64,000 nucleotides of DNA from Rhodocollybia butyracea (lineage: Eukaryota; Basidiomycota; Agaricomycetes; Agaricales; Omphalotaceae): contig JADNRY010000089.1 of the NCBI GenBank assembly GCA_015501585.1, forward strand, positions 1-64,000, in the 5' to 3' direction. The notes below the pieces were generated by a model. The model ran no database searches, had not been told where the DNA came from, and saw only the letters and a program-made list of their open reading frames with translations. Made by a program: the position numbers and the translations under genes. How positions within the stretch are numbered: the first letter of the stretch is position 1; every line of letters starts with the position of its first letter. Below, piece after piece: positions 45,950 through 57,078 of this stretch.

Positions 45950-46740
45950 ATCCATAGTATGCGATATTCCGTAACCGAGATGGGCGAAGGCAACTAGACA
46001 ATAGTGTGTCCGACAGTATACAAAACCTGGTTAACTGGTTCCTTGGAGTGGCGACGATACTTGGAGGAGAACTCGGTTGTAGGATGTGGCAGGAGGATTT
46101 GCTATCGAAAACTCTCGTGTGCATCAGGACCAGCATCCAGCCTGTCCATGCACACACCGTATCTTTCTCGTCCGCCTTTACCTTTGCAAACTCGAAGGAT
46201 CTCCACCATTGCTTCTCCCATCGCTTTTGGACCCGTTCTTCCGTTTTTCAAATGAATCCTATGGTCACCCCGCGCGTCCGAATTATTATCATCAATCCCG
46301 GATAGACAGCTCGAGGATTCGGAAAAATATATCAATATCAACCAGCACTCATCTCACTCACGCGCCTGCTGCAAGTTGCGTCGGGACTATCGTTGTTTGA
46401 CCTTGCAATTGGATGGTTCCGAATCCGACTCATTCGTGGTTGCTGGCGACGGAGATGTTGTGCTACGTTGATGCACTTTACGGTCCATACAACTGCACCA
46501 TCGAGAATGACATCGAAATGATTCGGACTCTCGAGGTAGATTCTCCGTCTCTTTCGAAGAGCTCTAAATGGATTAGAAAGCACAGTTTCGGCAGCTTCAG
46601 ATGGAATTTTGGCCAAGGCTACCTCCAGTGACAACGGGGTACGCGGACGGAGGGTGACGTATACCTTGCTTCGTTTGCGCTTCCGGTGGGATTTTAATTT
46701 TTGGCGTGTTCAACGAGTACTAATGTGCGCTGTTACAGGC
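45950..46740. repeat. Degenerate duplicated segment S, copy 2
   Basis: Second copy of the segment at 37790-38620. Coding-like pieces include SLAL-type DLHHCFSHRFWTRSSVFQ near 46195-46250 and YVDALYGPYNCTIENDIEM near 46460-46520, out of frame with each other. It ends about 500 bp before the first P450. Confidence 0.55.
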
Positions 46741-47265
46741 TTGTTCCGCACTTTCCGACGGCAACGACAACACGATCCTAATCCCAGTACTGGTCTCAGG
46801 CTCAGAGCTTGCAATTGCTTCATCATTACAGCAATCACATCTTTTTGTTTCCCAACGAAATCTGGTGTCAGTGTCCTTTCATATTCCTACGAGTCAGTGT
46901 AATTGGCTGTCACCTACATAATTTGGAATTCCCCTCCATCTCGTTGCCCTATCCATTACTGTGCCATTCCTTTCTCAGAATAGAAAAGTACACCATCTTG
47001 GAAAATCTCTGGATCTGGATGGCTGCGCGCCTCCTTGTTCGATGAAAAGGAAGCGAACCGTGTTGGTCCTGTTAGGTCCTGGCTTTTTAGGTTTGACGCC
47101 GGCTTGTCGTTCCGAAAAATTCTGTCCATAATAAGTTGCCGCATCTAACAAAGCCACAATATCTCTTAGAGGGGACTGCTAGTCTGCTTTGGATGTAGAT
47201 CGGTACAAGACCCTCTACCTTAAAAGGCAGCGGGAACTTCTCCTTTTCGTTCAGGACCAGTGATT
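46741..47265. promoter_or_regulatory. Upstream region of P450-1
   Basis: Contains TTAAAAGGCAG about 45 bp before the ATG, a possible TATA-like box. Otherwise no feature seen. Confidence 0.4.
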
Positions 47266-49529
47266 ATGATTCACAACATCTACTCGACATTTCCTCTCAG
47301 TGTTGTCCTTGGAGTGTCCTACTTGTCCTGGAAATACGTGCAGCGAAAGCGCAATGTGGGGGGAAAGCTTTCAACGCCAGTAAGTTGGTCCTCCGATGGA
47401 CTCTTAGACTGATAACTCAACGGGCACTCTAGGATTCAGCAAGCTGGATATGGGGACACGAGCTTGAAGTTTTCCAGCACGAAGCTTCTGAAATGTACAT
47501 CAAGTGGGCAGCATCGCTCGGGCTAGTGTACAAGATTAAAGCAGCACTATTTCAGCCTGACATCGTATGTGACACTCAAGCCAAAGCTTTCCTATTAGAA
47601 GCTTAACCTGTGTCTTTCAATGCCAGGTCGTTGTGGGGGATAACCTTGCTGCTCACCATATACTCCAAAACACTCATGCATATGGTGCACTGTTTCCTTC
47701 TACATAAGTTTTCCAGGGGGTATTCATCACTCCCTTGTACGGATGTGTTTAGTGAGAGCACCATTGTTTCTGCAGCTTGTGGCCAGACTCGCTGGAAAGG
47801 GTATTTTATGGGCTGAAGGTGAAGACCATAGATACCAACGCAGGCTGCTAGCACCAGCATTCACGTACGTATGGACTCACCCCCTCCAATGAATGAGCGG
47901 TCAATATCGATTCAGATCGAGGCAATGACTGGCACTATATTCTCCTGTGTAGACAAGGTCAATAAGTCCCTTTTATACCGCAGCGTTGTTAGCTCATATG
48001 TCGTAGTAGATGTCTCAAAGTCTTCGTTCTTCCTTGATTGGTACCAGCGAGGCAAACAGTGCCATCGTAGATATAGTTCCTGTCATGTCCGCTTGCACGT
48101 AAGTTTGTCAAGTTTAAACATTTTAGACATTTTCCTACGTAGTTTCAGTCTAGATATCATTGGCCAAGTCGCTTTTGGACATGAATTCGAGAGTACAGAA
48201 ACGAGAGCAATCATTTCTGCCTGGCATCAAGACGTGGTTTTGTCGCAGACATTTGCGGGGTTCGCGGCACCCATCTTGTTGGCTATTTTCCCTTTCATTA
48301 CCAGGTTACCCATACCTGCCTTCCAAGACCATGTGGTAAGGAAAATCGTCCACAAACTCGCAGGAAGGATTCTGTCAGGCAACTCCAAAGGCAGAAATGC
48401 ACTTGATGGTAATGATATGTTATCTATCCTACGCAACGGCAACCAAAATATGGATGAAAAATCAGTAGCTCGACTATCGACTGTTGAACTGCTAGACAAT
48501 GTCAGTGCTACTGCTATTATCCTCGCAGTTTCCTCATTCAAGTCCCGTTTCCATCATAGATTACAATCATCTTGTGCGTTGAGTGGAATCTTCTAGCACA
48601 GTACGACTCATCAACTGTACAGGATGGCCGGACATGAGACAAGTGCAATCACTGCTGACCTCATACTACTTCAATTGGCCCAAAATCCTGCAATTCAACG
48701 CAAGCTCCGGCAAGAAGTTCAAACTCTGTCCTCTCTTGATTACAACAGTATTGTCACACTTAAGTATCTCAATGCGGTAGTAAAAGAAGGGTATGCTCAA
48801 ATCCTTTTGTTTCGAAGATTCAGATCAAACATGTGGCTTGTGCTTCGAATTTTAGGTTACGCATGTATTCCGTTCCTCCACCCGCAGAACGCATAGCTCT
48901 TCAAGATGATATAATACCTCTTAACAAAGCTATCCGTGCTGGGGGCGGGGAAATTATATCCTCATTTTCTGTCAAAGCTGGGCAGGTTTGTGCCCACCGG
49001 CCTGCTGCTTGTTCGACTTATGTTTCACACATTCAACAGGTACTCCGGATTCCTTGGGCTGTTCTCAACTCGAATAAACAAGTTTGGGGAGATAATGCAT
49101 CAGAATTCATTCCTGAACGATGGATTGAGCCTGGAGGTCTCCCTCCCATTGATGAACTTCCCCGTGGACCGTGGGGCGAGACATCTTCATTTTGTACGTG
49201 TCATCCTTGTATCCCAATAATCTCTTTTTCCAAGACGCTGAGATGAACTGCCTGGTTCCCTCTCGCTACGCAGCTGATGGCCCGCGAAGCTGTATTGGTT
49301 ATCGACTCGGTGAGCTCTTATATTTTTGCTTTCATCACTTTTTCCCGAGCATTCTTCCATTTCAGCTGTATTGGAACTCAAGATAATTATCGCTGTTCTG
49401 GTGCGCTCATTTGAATTTGAATGCACGGAAGCCAAGATTGTGCAGCGTTTATCTCCGACCTTGCAGCCATTTGCTGACGGAAAGCCGGCCGTGATGCCAC
49501 TCAAAGTATCTCTAGTGTCAGAATTGTAA
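47266..49529 (+). CDS. Cytochrome P450, copy 1
   Basis: A haem monooxygenase anchored by an N-terminal helix (MIHNIYSTFPLSVVLGVSYL). About 13 exons. Marks in order: YQRRLLAPAFT (helix C region), DIIGQVAFGHEFES, the I-helix oxygen site AGHETSAIT, the ExxR motif EGLR, FIPERW, and the haem loop F-S-D-G-P-R-S-C-I-G spread over two exons, with Cys near 49290. The exon before AGHET is only 14 nt (48560-48573). The donor of the LAPAF exon has shifted to ACGTAC/GTATGG, which compensates for a short deletion at the start of the next exon and keeps the frame. It is thus probably functional. Substrate and CYP family are not assigned. Paralogues are at 52850 and 61101. Confidence 0.85.
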
Positions 49530-49639
49530 ACGATAGTTATTTCAGCCACATTCTACCCCGTAATTAGATCTCAAGTAAAATCTCAAGGTGAAGCGACTGA
49601 CATAAGTATCAACTTCTATAGCACTCCGCAATGGTAGTG

Positions 49640-50100
49640 AACAACATATGTGGGTTGCTTCTAGAAGAATCTGCACGCCAGAAGAAGAAGTTCCCAGCTA
49701 TAATTCCTTTTCTTGTGCAGATTTCCACAAATGTCTGAGAAATAGGTGACTTTCCTGCTCCTGTAGGCTCATAGAGCCACTGAACACGATCTTCTGGAGC
49801 ACCCAGCCCTCCAGGTCATTTAGGATTGCTTTGTGAGTCCCTGGGTGGCAACGAGGAGGGGGATAGCGGGCTTCTGCATCATAAGGAACTGAAGTGGTTG
49901 TATATTGAAGCAATTCACGAAGAACTCAATAATAGGATTTAAACACAAGTGACCTGCTATGCATAGTGAACTCGCCGCTTTCTCTTGCTTCGAATCACCG
50001 CCAATGTTGAAAAAATTCCTGTTAGTGAAGGAATTGTTATGAGACCTACTGAACATCTCGAGATGACGACGATACATTGATAGCGATGCAGCGTAGTGGT
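49640..50100 (-). pseudogene. NACHT/NLR-like relic, copy 1
   Basis: Leftward pieces resemble the start of mushroom NLR-like proteins: SHNNSFTNRNFFNIGGD (near 50020-50070), then PPPRCHPGTHKAILNDLEGW, and after a frame slip EDRVQWLYEPTGAGKSPISQ, a weakened P-loop, with EICTRKGIIAGNFFF following. It stops soon after, so only the N-terminal leader and start of the NTPase remain. A paralogous relic lies at 55916-56440, also just downstream of P450 sequence. Confidence 0.65.
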
Positions 50101-50499
50101 GAAGGTGGACGTTCGGGCTCAAGTTCCAATCTAGAATAAGTAGATTTGTTCACCAGTTCATTTATCGCGTGCACCGGGTCGGTTCCGGTGATACCTGGAT
50201 CTTAAAAGTAGAACAATAAGATCTCCCCATAAGATCTCCCTCGTCGTGCATCGCATGTTCTGCCGCATATTATGGGTGTATGTTCTGCTGCGAAAACAGC
50301 CGCAGCAAAATGTTTAACAACCCCCGAGTCCCGACATACACATCGTAGTCCAATCGACAACGCACTTCCCATGAAATTTATTCAGATGTCAACCTAACCA
50401 CTATCCCTACACTAAAATGTCGGGAGCAGCTTCATCGTCCATATTAGTAGAGTATAGGGATGCTTCGACGGTTCCACTTTACAGTCATCATCCAGAGCA

Positions 50500-51110
50500 T
50501 CACGGTCTCTGAAACCATTGGAATCCTTTCCGTGTTGAAATTTCGACGTTCTGGGACTTTCAAGAGATGGACGAAGAAGAGTTGAGAAGATATTATCACG
50601 ACGCTTGGCGTGGATTCAGGTTTTGGGGCTGAGGACTCGGCCACTAAAGCTGAATTGTAGAGGCTTGTTATGGGGTCGAACTTGAGAGTTAGACACTGAT
50701 TTGCTTGGAATGTCTCCGCCTTTCCACCACGCAGACAAAAATCCCTCGTGTATCTGGATTCGCATCCCAAGAGAATTCCACATCGTGGGTGGTATTCCTC
50801 TGGGCGCGATGTTACTGCCGCCAGCGAAGGTATTGTTGTGAAACATTCAGAGGTATGGGGGAATAGATGAATAGATGAACGAGGATGGAGCAACAGTTAA
50901 AGGGAATCAGCGTGTCGTTGTTCCACGGAATGGAGACCGTGTATTCTGTTGCCGCGGCGTGTTCTAGACGTGTCCCATTGTGCGGTCAGTAGTAGCAGAT
51001 CATTGGATAATCAGGATAGAGAATCATCTTGGCAATACCGCAGTATTAGGCATCGGGTTCGAGTCGCACGACGAGACGCCGACTCGTCTGACCGACGTCA
51101 CCCGTTGAGT
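50500..51110. repeat. Degenerate duplicated segment R, copy 2
   Basis: The longest copy of segment R. The minus strand holds open pieces such as MWNSLGMRIQIHEGFL near 50740-50790. It matches 37080-37640 and 55260-55547. Confidence 0.6.
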
Positions 51111-52322
51111 TAACTTGAATCCCCTTTACAACATTGCAAACAAAGTACTTCGAAGCCTTGTGTCTGAAGTACTCGTTCTGAACAATAGATTGATGACAAA
51201 TATATTGCTCTGTAGCCAGTAAAGAAGCAATATTGAGTTGACTGCTGCCTTGAAGCCTGAAGAACTTTTGAAGAAGACGTGCTCGCAGGCGGCATTGCAA
51301 CGGCAAGGTTAGCGCCTTGCGCTGAGGCCCCACTCTCTTTTGCCTTCATGCCTTCCATGACGCCGTACTCGTACTCAACGTCTAACCACAGTACAAGCAC
51401 CCCGACAGTCACTCCCGGAGCATCGCAGAAAAAATAAAATTGAGGGAAAAGCAAATTTGCAAAGCAGGACAAGGACAGTGTTTCGATTCGGATGTACTTG
51501 GAGGTGTGTTGCGTGAATTGAAGTCGATTAGTAAGCTGAAATACCCACTACTAGTTGTCGTTATCTTTGGATTCCGCGCCAGGATCTACAGTACAGTTGT
51601 TTCCCGGTACGTGCTATCAGATCCTAAGTCACCCACTAGACAGCAATTCCACTTCGACTCTACAGTGTCTCCACTCCGCTACCATACCGTGCCGCTCGTG
51701 CAGTAAAGCTCTCAGACCGCTCTAAACAGAGCTATTCATCTGCATTCAACCTGGCCTCGAGCTCAGCTTCGGCTTCTGACGTCGTGGATACAAACTATAC
51801 TGGGCATATCATCATTTCCTCATATCTCATCTGCCTTTCCCAACTTTCTTTCCATAGGGCGGCTCACAATCACAAAGTATCTTCGTCTCCCGACGAATAT
51901 CCTCCATAGACGAGCGTAGTTACTTCCAGTTCATGGCTGCAATCAATCCCATTCGCTTCTACGCCCCCCCCCCCCCCCCCCCCCCCCCGTGCACCATACC
52001 TGCTTTCAATCTCTACGCCGCGATGTTTGCATTACAATATAAGCTTCCTCCTCCGAGCGTGAATAATCCTAATATCTCATCCTCGTTCGCGTCTTTATCG
52101 TCTATTTCGACAAACAGTGACGATGGCGGAGGAGCGCCTTAGAACCTCACGTAACGCGCACACTGCCCACATTTTCACGCTCGCATTCGCGCTCTCGCTC
52201 CCATGCCAGTTCACATATAGATCATGAGTTAAGCGATTCATCCTCTCTTGATCTTCTGCATATGATGGGCGAAACTGGAACGGGAGCTGAAGGCGAAGGA
52301 ACAGGGAGCATTCTATATCCTA
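51111..52322. other. Non-coding part of a segmental duplication
   Basis: Aligns piecewise with 56490-57078 and 60172-60800. The open frame at 51933-52142 owes much of its length to the C run and is not conserved in the second copy. It may be a dead 5' exon. Confidence 0.5.
51964..51988 (+). repeat. Run of 25 C residues
   Basis: An uninterrupted C tract. The matching place in the second duplicate (near 60490) reads ACGCCCTCGCG with no run, so it expanded here or the assembly is uncertain. Confidence 0.85.
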
Positions 52323-52515
52323 AAACCAACTCACCACGCTTATTGTTCTACTTCAACCTGATTGAAGTAGACAGCGAAGAATCTTTGTTCATCAATACCC
52401 GGAAAGAATATGTTTCGTTCAAAGATTGACCAATTGGGACCAAGACATCACCGGTACCGAACCATGAAAGTTCAGTCAAACTGAAGTAGAGTAATAAGCG
52501 TGGTGCCTGTTTTTC
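52323..52515. mobile_element. MITE-like element, about 190 bp
   Basis: Inverted ends: left AAAACCAACTCACCACGCTT and right, in reverse complement, AAAAACAGGCACCACGCTT, the match continuing through ATT..TCTACTTCA for about 35 bp. The paralogous spacer near 60830 lacks it, giving an empty site. No coding capacity. Target-site duplication unclear. Confidence 0.7.
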
Positions 52516-52849
52516 CACTCCGACGGTGAACCATCCCATTTCCATACTGCATAGTAGTCTTTCCATGTTGAAACTTTGGTAGTACGTTCTCAAATCTCAA
52601 CATTTTGAAGGCCTGCAAACTGCACCAGCTCGATATACTTTGTATCTGTGTCCTCTTTTGCTGAGCCTATTCATTTCGTATGGTTTCTTCAAATCAAACC
52701 TTGTAAATTTGCCCAAAACTCGTTCTTGGTCATGAGGTGAATGTACATACTCCCTAAAAGTGCCGCCCGGGGCGCATTGACAAGCCATAACATTCGCTAT
52801 TGCTTTCAACTTGGATCATCTTGGATCGGTCAGCTTTGCTTTGCTCGTA
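52516..52849. promoter_or_regulatory. Upstream region of P450-2
   Basis: Conserved with the upstream of P450-3 (60840-61100), including the tandem CTTGGATCATCTTGGATCGG shortly before the ATG. No consensus TATA box. Confidence 0.45.
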
Positions 52850-55166
52850 ATGATTGTCAACAGCTACTTCCTTACTCTCAGTGTTCTTATCCTTGGGGCT
52901 TCTTACTTGTTTCGGAGATTGCAGCGTAAGCAACGCCGTATGGGGCAAGAGCTTCCAATGCCTGTAAGTATCTCATCTAACACACTTGGTGGCTGCAACT
53001 CAACAGGGACTCCAGGACTTGAAGCAAGCAAGCTGGATTTGGGGGCATCAGTTCAAAATTTTCCAACATGATGCTTGTGAGATGTACATTGAGTGGGCAG
53101 CATCGCTTGGGCCAATGTACAGGATTAAGGCAGCTCTATTCCAACCAGAAATTGTATGTGTACTGCTCGAGGTCAATGTGCTTATGGCCCTCATAAGACT
53201 AAGCTACTTTTGATGCTAGATTATCGTGGGGGACAACTCCGCTGCTCACCACATACTCCAAAACTGTTATAATTATGGTGCGTCTCAGGTCCCGCAAGCC
53301 TTCTGATTAAGACCTTAATTCCTATTTGCTTGGCTATATATAGTGAAATCACCATCCTTTCTGGGACTCCTCATAAGCCACCTTGGAAACAGTATTGTAA
53401 CGGTTGAGGGCGAAGAGCATAAATACCAACGCAGACTGCTAGCACCGGCTTTCACGTATGTACTGTTTCCCGTGTGATGGAAGTTCATGCTTAAAAATAT
53501 CTACTTAGATCGGGTGCCGTAGAAGCCATGGCCGATGACATATTCTCCTGCGTAGACAAGGTCAATGAATTATATCATATCAATTTCAGGGACACCAGCT
53601 CATAGTACATTGTACCAGATGATCCAAGATCTGCGTTCTGCCTTGATGGATACTGATACCGGCGGAACAAATGGCAGCATTGTAGTAGATGTGGTTCCTC
53701 TTATGTCTGCTTGCACGTAAGTTTCGCCTAAATTCAAAATTTTTGGACATTTTCTTCAATTGAATATGGAATCCGAAGCCTGGATATCATAGGACGGGTC
53801 GGATTTGGACATGATTTCGAAGGTGGAAAGAGCACAGAGGCAAAAGCAGTCATTTCTGCCTGGCATCAAGATGTGGTCAAACTCCAAACGTTTGCAGGGT
53901 TCATGGCGCCCATTTTTATTCATGTTTTTCCTTGGATTACAAGGTTACCCATACCAGCTTTTCAAGACGGCGTAATAAAACGGATCATACACAGACTGGC
54001 AGGAAACCTTGTTTCAGCCTATCCCAACAACACGAATGTCGGTAATGATATACTATCTCTTCTACTCAAAGGCGACCAAAATACGGAGGATAAATTGGAA
54101 CCTCGATTCACTACCACTGAATTACTTGATAATGTACCGAGTGCCGTTGCTCATACTGCCTCAGTTTGCTGATTCCCCGTTTGCATTGATAGATTACCAC
54201 TCTCTTGTGCGTCAAACGGAATTCGTAATTGCCACATATTATAGCTCATGAACAATGATACAGAATGGCTGGGCATGAAACAGTTGCAATTACGGTGGAC
54301 TTTATATTACTTCACTTGGCTCAAAATCCCACAATTCAGCGCAAACTCCAACAAGAAATTCGAACGATGCCCTCTCTGGATTATAACAGTATTGTTGGAC
54401 TTGAGTATCTTGATGCTGTCGTAAAAGAGGGGTACGTCAATTGTGTGTTTTCGGAATTTAACCACAAATTTGAGTTTTTGAATTTCAGGCTACGTTTACA
54501 CCCTGCTGCCGGTGTCACAGAGCGTGTTACTCTTCAAGATGATGTAATACCGCTTAAGCATGCCATCCATACCGAAAGCGGAGAAGTAGTATCCTCCTTA
54601 GCTGTTAAAGCTGGTCAGGTTTGTGTCTGTGTTCAATTTGCTGCCATTTGCTCGACTTACTGTTCACACATTCAGGTATTCCAGCTTCCTTGGGTCCTTT
54701 TCAATGTTAATAAACACGTCTGGGGAAACAATGCGTCCGAATTCATCCCTGAACGATGGATCAAGCCTGGAGGTGTTCCTCCCTTAGACGAACTGCCTCG
54801 TGGACCATGGGGCGGAGTGTCTTCATTTTGTACGTGGCCTCTTGTATCCCAATATTTTTCTCCAAATGCTGAGATGAATTGCATGGTCTGCTCTGTGCTA
54901 TGTACTAGCTGACGGCCCACGAAGTTGCATTGGTTATCGACTGGGTGAGCTCTTACATATCCTTGTTTTCATCACTTTTTCCCAAACAATTTTCGATCTT
55001 AGGTGTATTGGAACCCAAGATAATTATTGCTGTTCTGGTGCGCTCATTTGAATTTGAGCGTACAGAGGCAAAGATTTTTCAGCGTTTATCTCCGAGCTTA
55101 CAACCCTTTGCTGATGGTAAGGCCAGTTCGATGCCACTCAAAGTATCTCTGATTCCAGAATTGTAA
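52850..55166 (+). CDS. Cytochrome P450, copy 2
   Basis: Thirteen exons: 52850-52963, 53016-53153, 53220-53277, 53344-53455, 53509-53560, 53619-53716, 53779-54133, 54193-54206, 54264-54431, 54489-54618, 54676-54829, 54909-54944 and 55003-55166. Total 1593 nt, 530 residues, in frame throughout. N-terminal anchor MIVNSYFLTLSVLILGASYL, then WIWGHQFKIFQHD, YQRRLLAPAFT, RVGFGHDFEGG, I-helix ITTLLMAGHET (the ITTLL coming from a 14-nt exon), ExxR as EGLR, FIPERW, and haem loop SDGPRSCIGYRLG. A second ATG at 52811 would add 13 residues, but the paralogue P450-1 starts at the equivalent of 52850. It is expected on the endoplasmic reticulum with a P450 reductase partner. Substrate unknown. Confidence 0.9.
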
Positions 55167-55259
55167 TATATTCATATCGTATCTTCGATTCTATTCAGTG
55201 AGGTCAAATTAAGAATTCATGAATAAAAATCGACCACTGCATGCTATACCTCTGAAATC

Positions 55260-55547
55260 AGAGTAGAGCCCTCAGTCGTCACTATTCCACATCGTCCGTG
55301 GAATTCATCCGGGGGCGACGTGTAGTACTGCAAAGTATTGAGACATTTAGAGGTGGGGAGGAATAGATGAACGAGGATGGAGGATGGAGAAACGGTTGGA
55401 GGGAAGTTGTTCCACGGGGTGTAGACCGTATATTCTGTTGCGTGTTCCAGGCTTGTCCCATTGTGCAGCCAGTAACAGAACGTTGAAGGATCAGGATACG
55501 TAATCATCTTGAATGCAACAGTACCGCAGTACGAGTCACACAACGAG
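55260..55547. repeat. Degenerate duplicated segment R, copy 3
   Basis: Partial copy of segment R, with CACGGGGTGTAGACCGTATA matching CACGGAATGGAGACCGTGTA at 50935. It abuts the scrambled P450 fragment. Confidence 0.55.
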
Positions 55548-55903
55548 TTGAAGTTCGTCAATAGGAGGCCAGGCTCAATCCATCGTTCAGGAATGAATTC
55601 GGATGTATTATCTCCCCAGACTTGTTTATTAGAGTTGAGAACAGCCTGTTGAAAACACTAGTTGAACAAGCAGCAGGCCAGTGGACACAAGCCTGCCCAG
55701 CTTTTACAGCAAATGAGGATATAATTTCCCCACCCCCAGCACGGATAGCTTTGTTAAGAGGTATCGCTGTTCTGGTGCGCTCGTTTGAATTTGAGTGTGA
55801 GGAAGCCAAGATTGTGCAGCGTTTATCTCCGACCTTGCAGCCATTTGCTGACGGAAAGCCGGCCGTGATGCCACTCAAAGTATCTCTAGTGTCAAAATTG
55901 TAA
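55548..55903. pseudogene. Scrambled P450 fragment
   Basis: 55548-55762 encodes P450 sequence on the minus strand (PLNKAIRAGGGEIISSFAVK, then the region around the PERW exon). At 55763 it switches to the plus strand with the last exon (IAVLVRSFEFECEEAKIVQR to the stop at 55903). Both halves match P450-1 most closely. The haem-binding exon and all N-terminal exons are missing. Confidence 0.75.
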
Positions 55904-55915
55904 ACGATAGTTATT

Positions 55916-56440
55916 TCAGTCACATTCTAGCCCATAATAAAATCTCATGGTGAAGCGACTTACATAACTATTAACTTCTACAGCACTCCGCAATGGTAGT
56001 GAATAACCTATGGGGATTGTTTCTAGAAGAATGCGCCAGAAGAATCTCCCAGCTAGAGTTCCATTTCTTGCGCAGATTTCCGCAGATGTCTGAGAAATAG
56101 CTGACTTTCCTGCCCCTGCGGGCCCATAAAGCCACCGAACACAATCATCTGGAGTATCCAACTTGGCCCAGCCCTCCAGGTCATTTAGGATTGCTTCGTG
56201 ATTCCCGGAATGGCAATGAGGAGGGGGATCGCGGGCTTCTGCAATATAGGGGGCTGAAGTGATTGTATATTGAAGCAATTCATGAAAACCTCAATAATAG
56301 GATTTAAAGGGACCTGTTATACATAGTGAACTCACCGCTTTCTCTTGCTTTGAATGATAAGTAATTACCGCTAATGTTGACAAAATTCCCGTTAGTGAAG
56401 GTGACCCACTGAACATCTCGAGACGAAGACGATACCTTGG
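55916..56440 (-). pseudogene. NACHT/NLR-like relic, copy 2
   Basis: Leftwards: VTFTNGNFVNISGN (near 56360-56405), then after a gap PPPHCHSGNHEAILNDLEGW and CVRWLYGPAGAGKSAISQ, with a good P-loop at about 56102-56125, followed by SAEICARNGTLAGRFF and loss of frame. Such proteins are fungal STAND/NLR receptors involved in non-self recognition. Here only the leader and P-loop start remain, so it cannot function alone. It is better kept than copy 1. Confidence 0.7.
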
Positions 56441-56849
56441 TAGGACAGCGTGTGATGTGGCGTAGTGATGAGATAAAATGAAGGCGGACGTTCGGGCTCA
56501 AAATTGCAAACGAGTATATCGAAGCCTCGTGTTTGAAATACTCGTTCTGAACAATAGATTGACAGAGATATTGCTCTGTAGCCAGTGAAGAAGTAATCTT
56601 GAGTTGACAGTCACAGTGCTGCCTGGTTAATGAGCTCGGACTTGAAGACCTGATGAGTGTATGCTCGCTCGCAGCTCGCAGGTACTTAGAGCGAGCTGGG
56701 CGGCATTGCAACGGCAAAGTTAGCGCCTTGCCCTGAAATGCCGGACGGCCCGAGGTCGACCTTCACAATGCCTTCCACGACGCCGTTCTACGACGCCGTA
56801 CTCGTACTCGATGCCTAGCCGTTCGTACGTCCGGCCACAGTGCAGGCAC

Positions 56850-56890
56850 CCGACAGTCACTAGTCACTAGTCACTAGCACTAGTCACTCC
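56850..56890. repeat. Short CACTAGT tandem
   Basis: Four to five near-perfect CACTAGT-type heptamers at about 56855-56887, absent from the first duplicate. Confidence 0.7.
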
Positions 56891-57078
56891 CGGGGTATCG
56901 TGGTTACTCGAGTTGTAGTTGAGGGAAAAGCAAAGTACGACAAGGTCAGTGTTTCGATTGGGATGTACTTGAAGGTGTGTTTCGTGAATTGAAGTCGAGT
57001 AGTAAGCGCTTAAGCGTTTATGTAAGCTAAAACACCCCACTACTAGTTGTCCCTTCGATGGATTCTGTGCCAGGATCC

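Noticed and set aside
51933..52142. Proline-run protein MAAINPIRFYAP...
   Set aside because: Frame depends on the exact length of the C run, and the sister copy does not keep it.
54134..54263. Direct splice from LLDN to AGHET in the P450s
   Set aside because: No GT in the needed phase exists in any of the three copies; a 14-nt exon in between solves all three.
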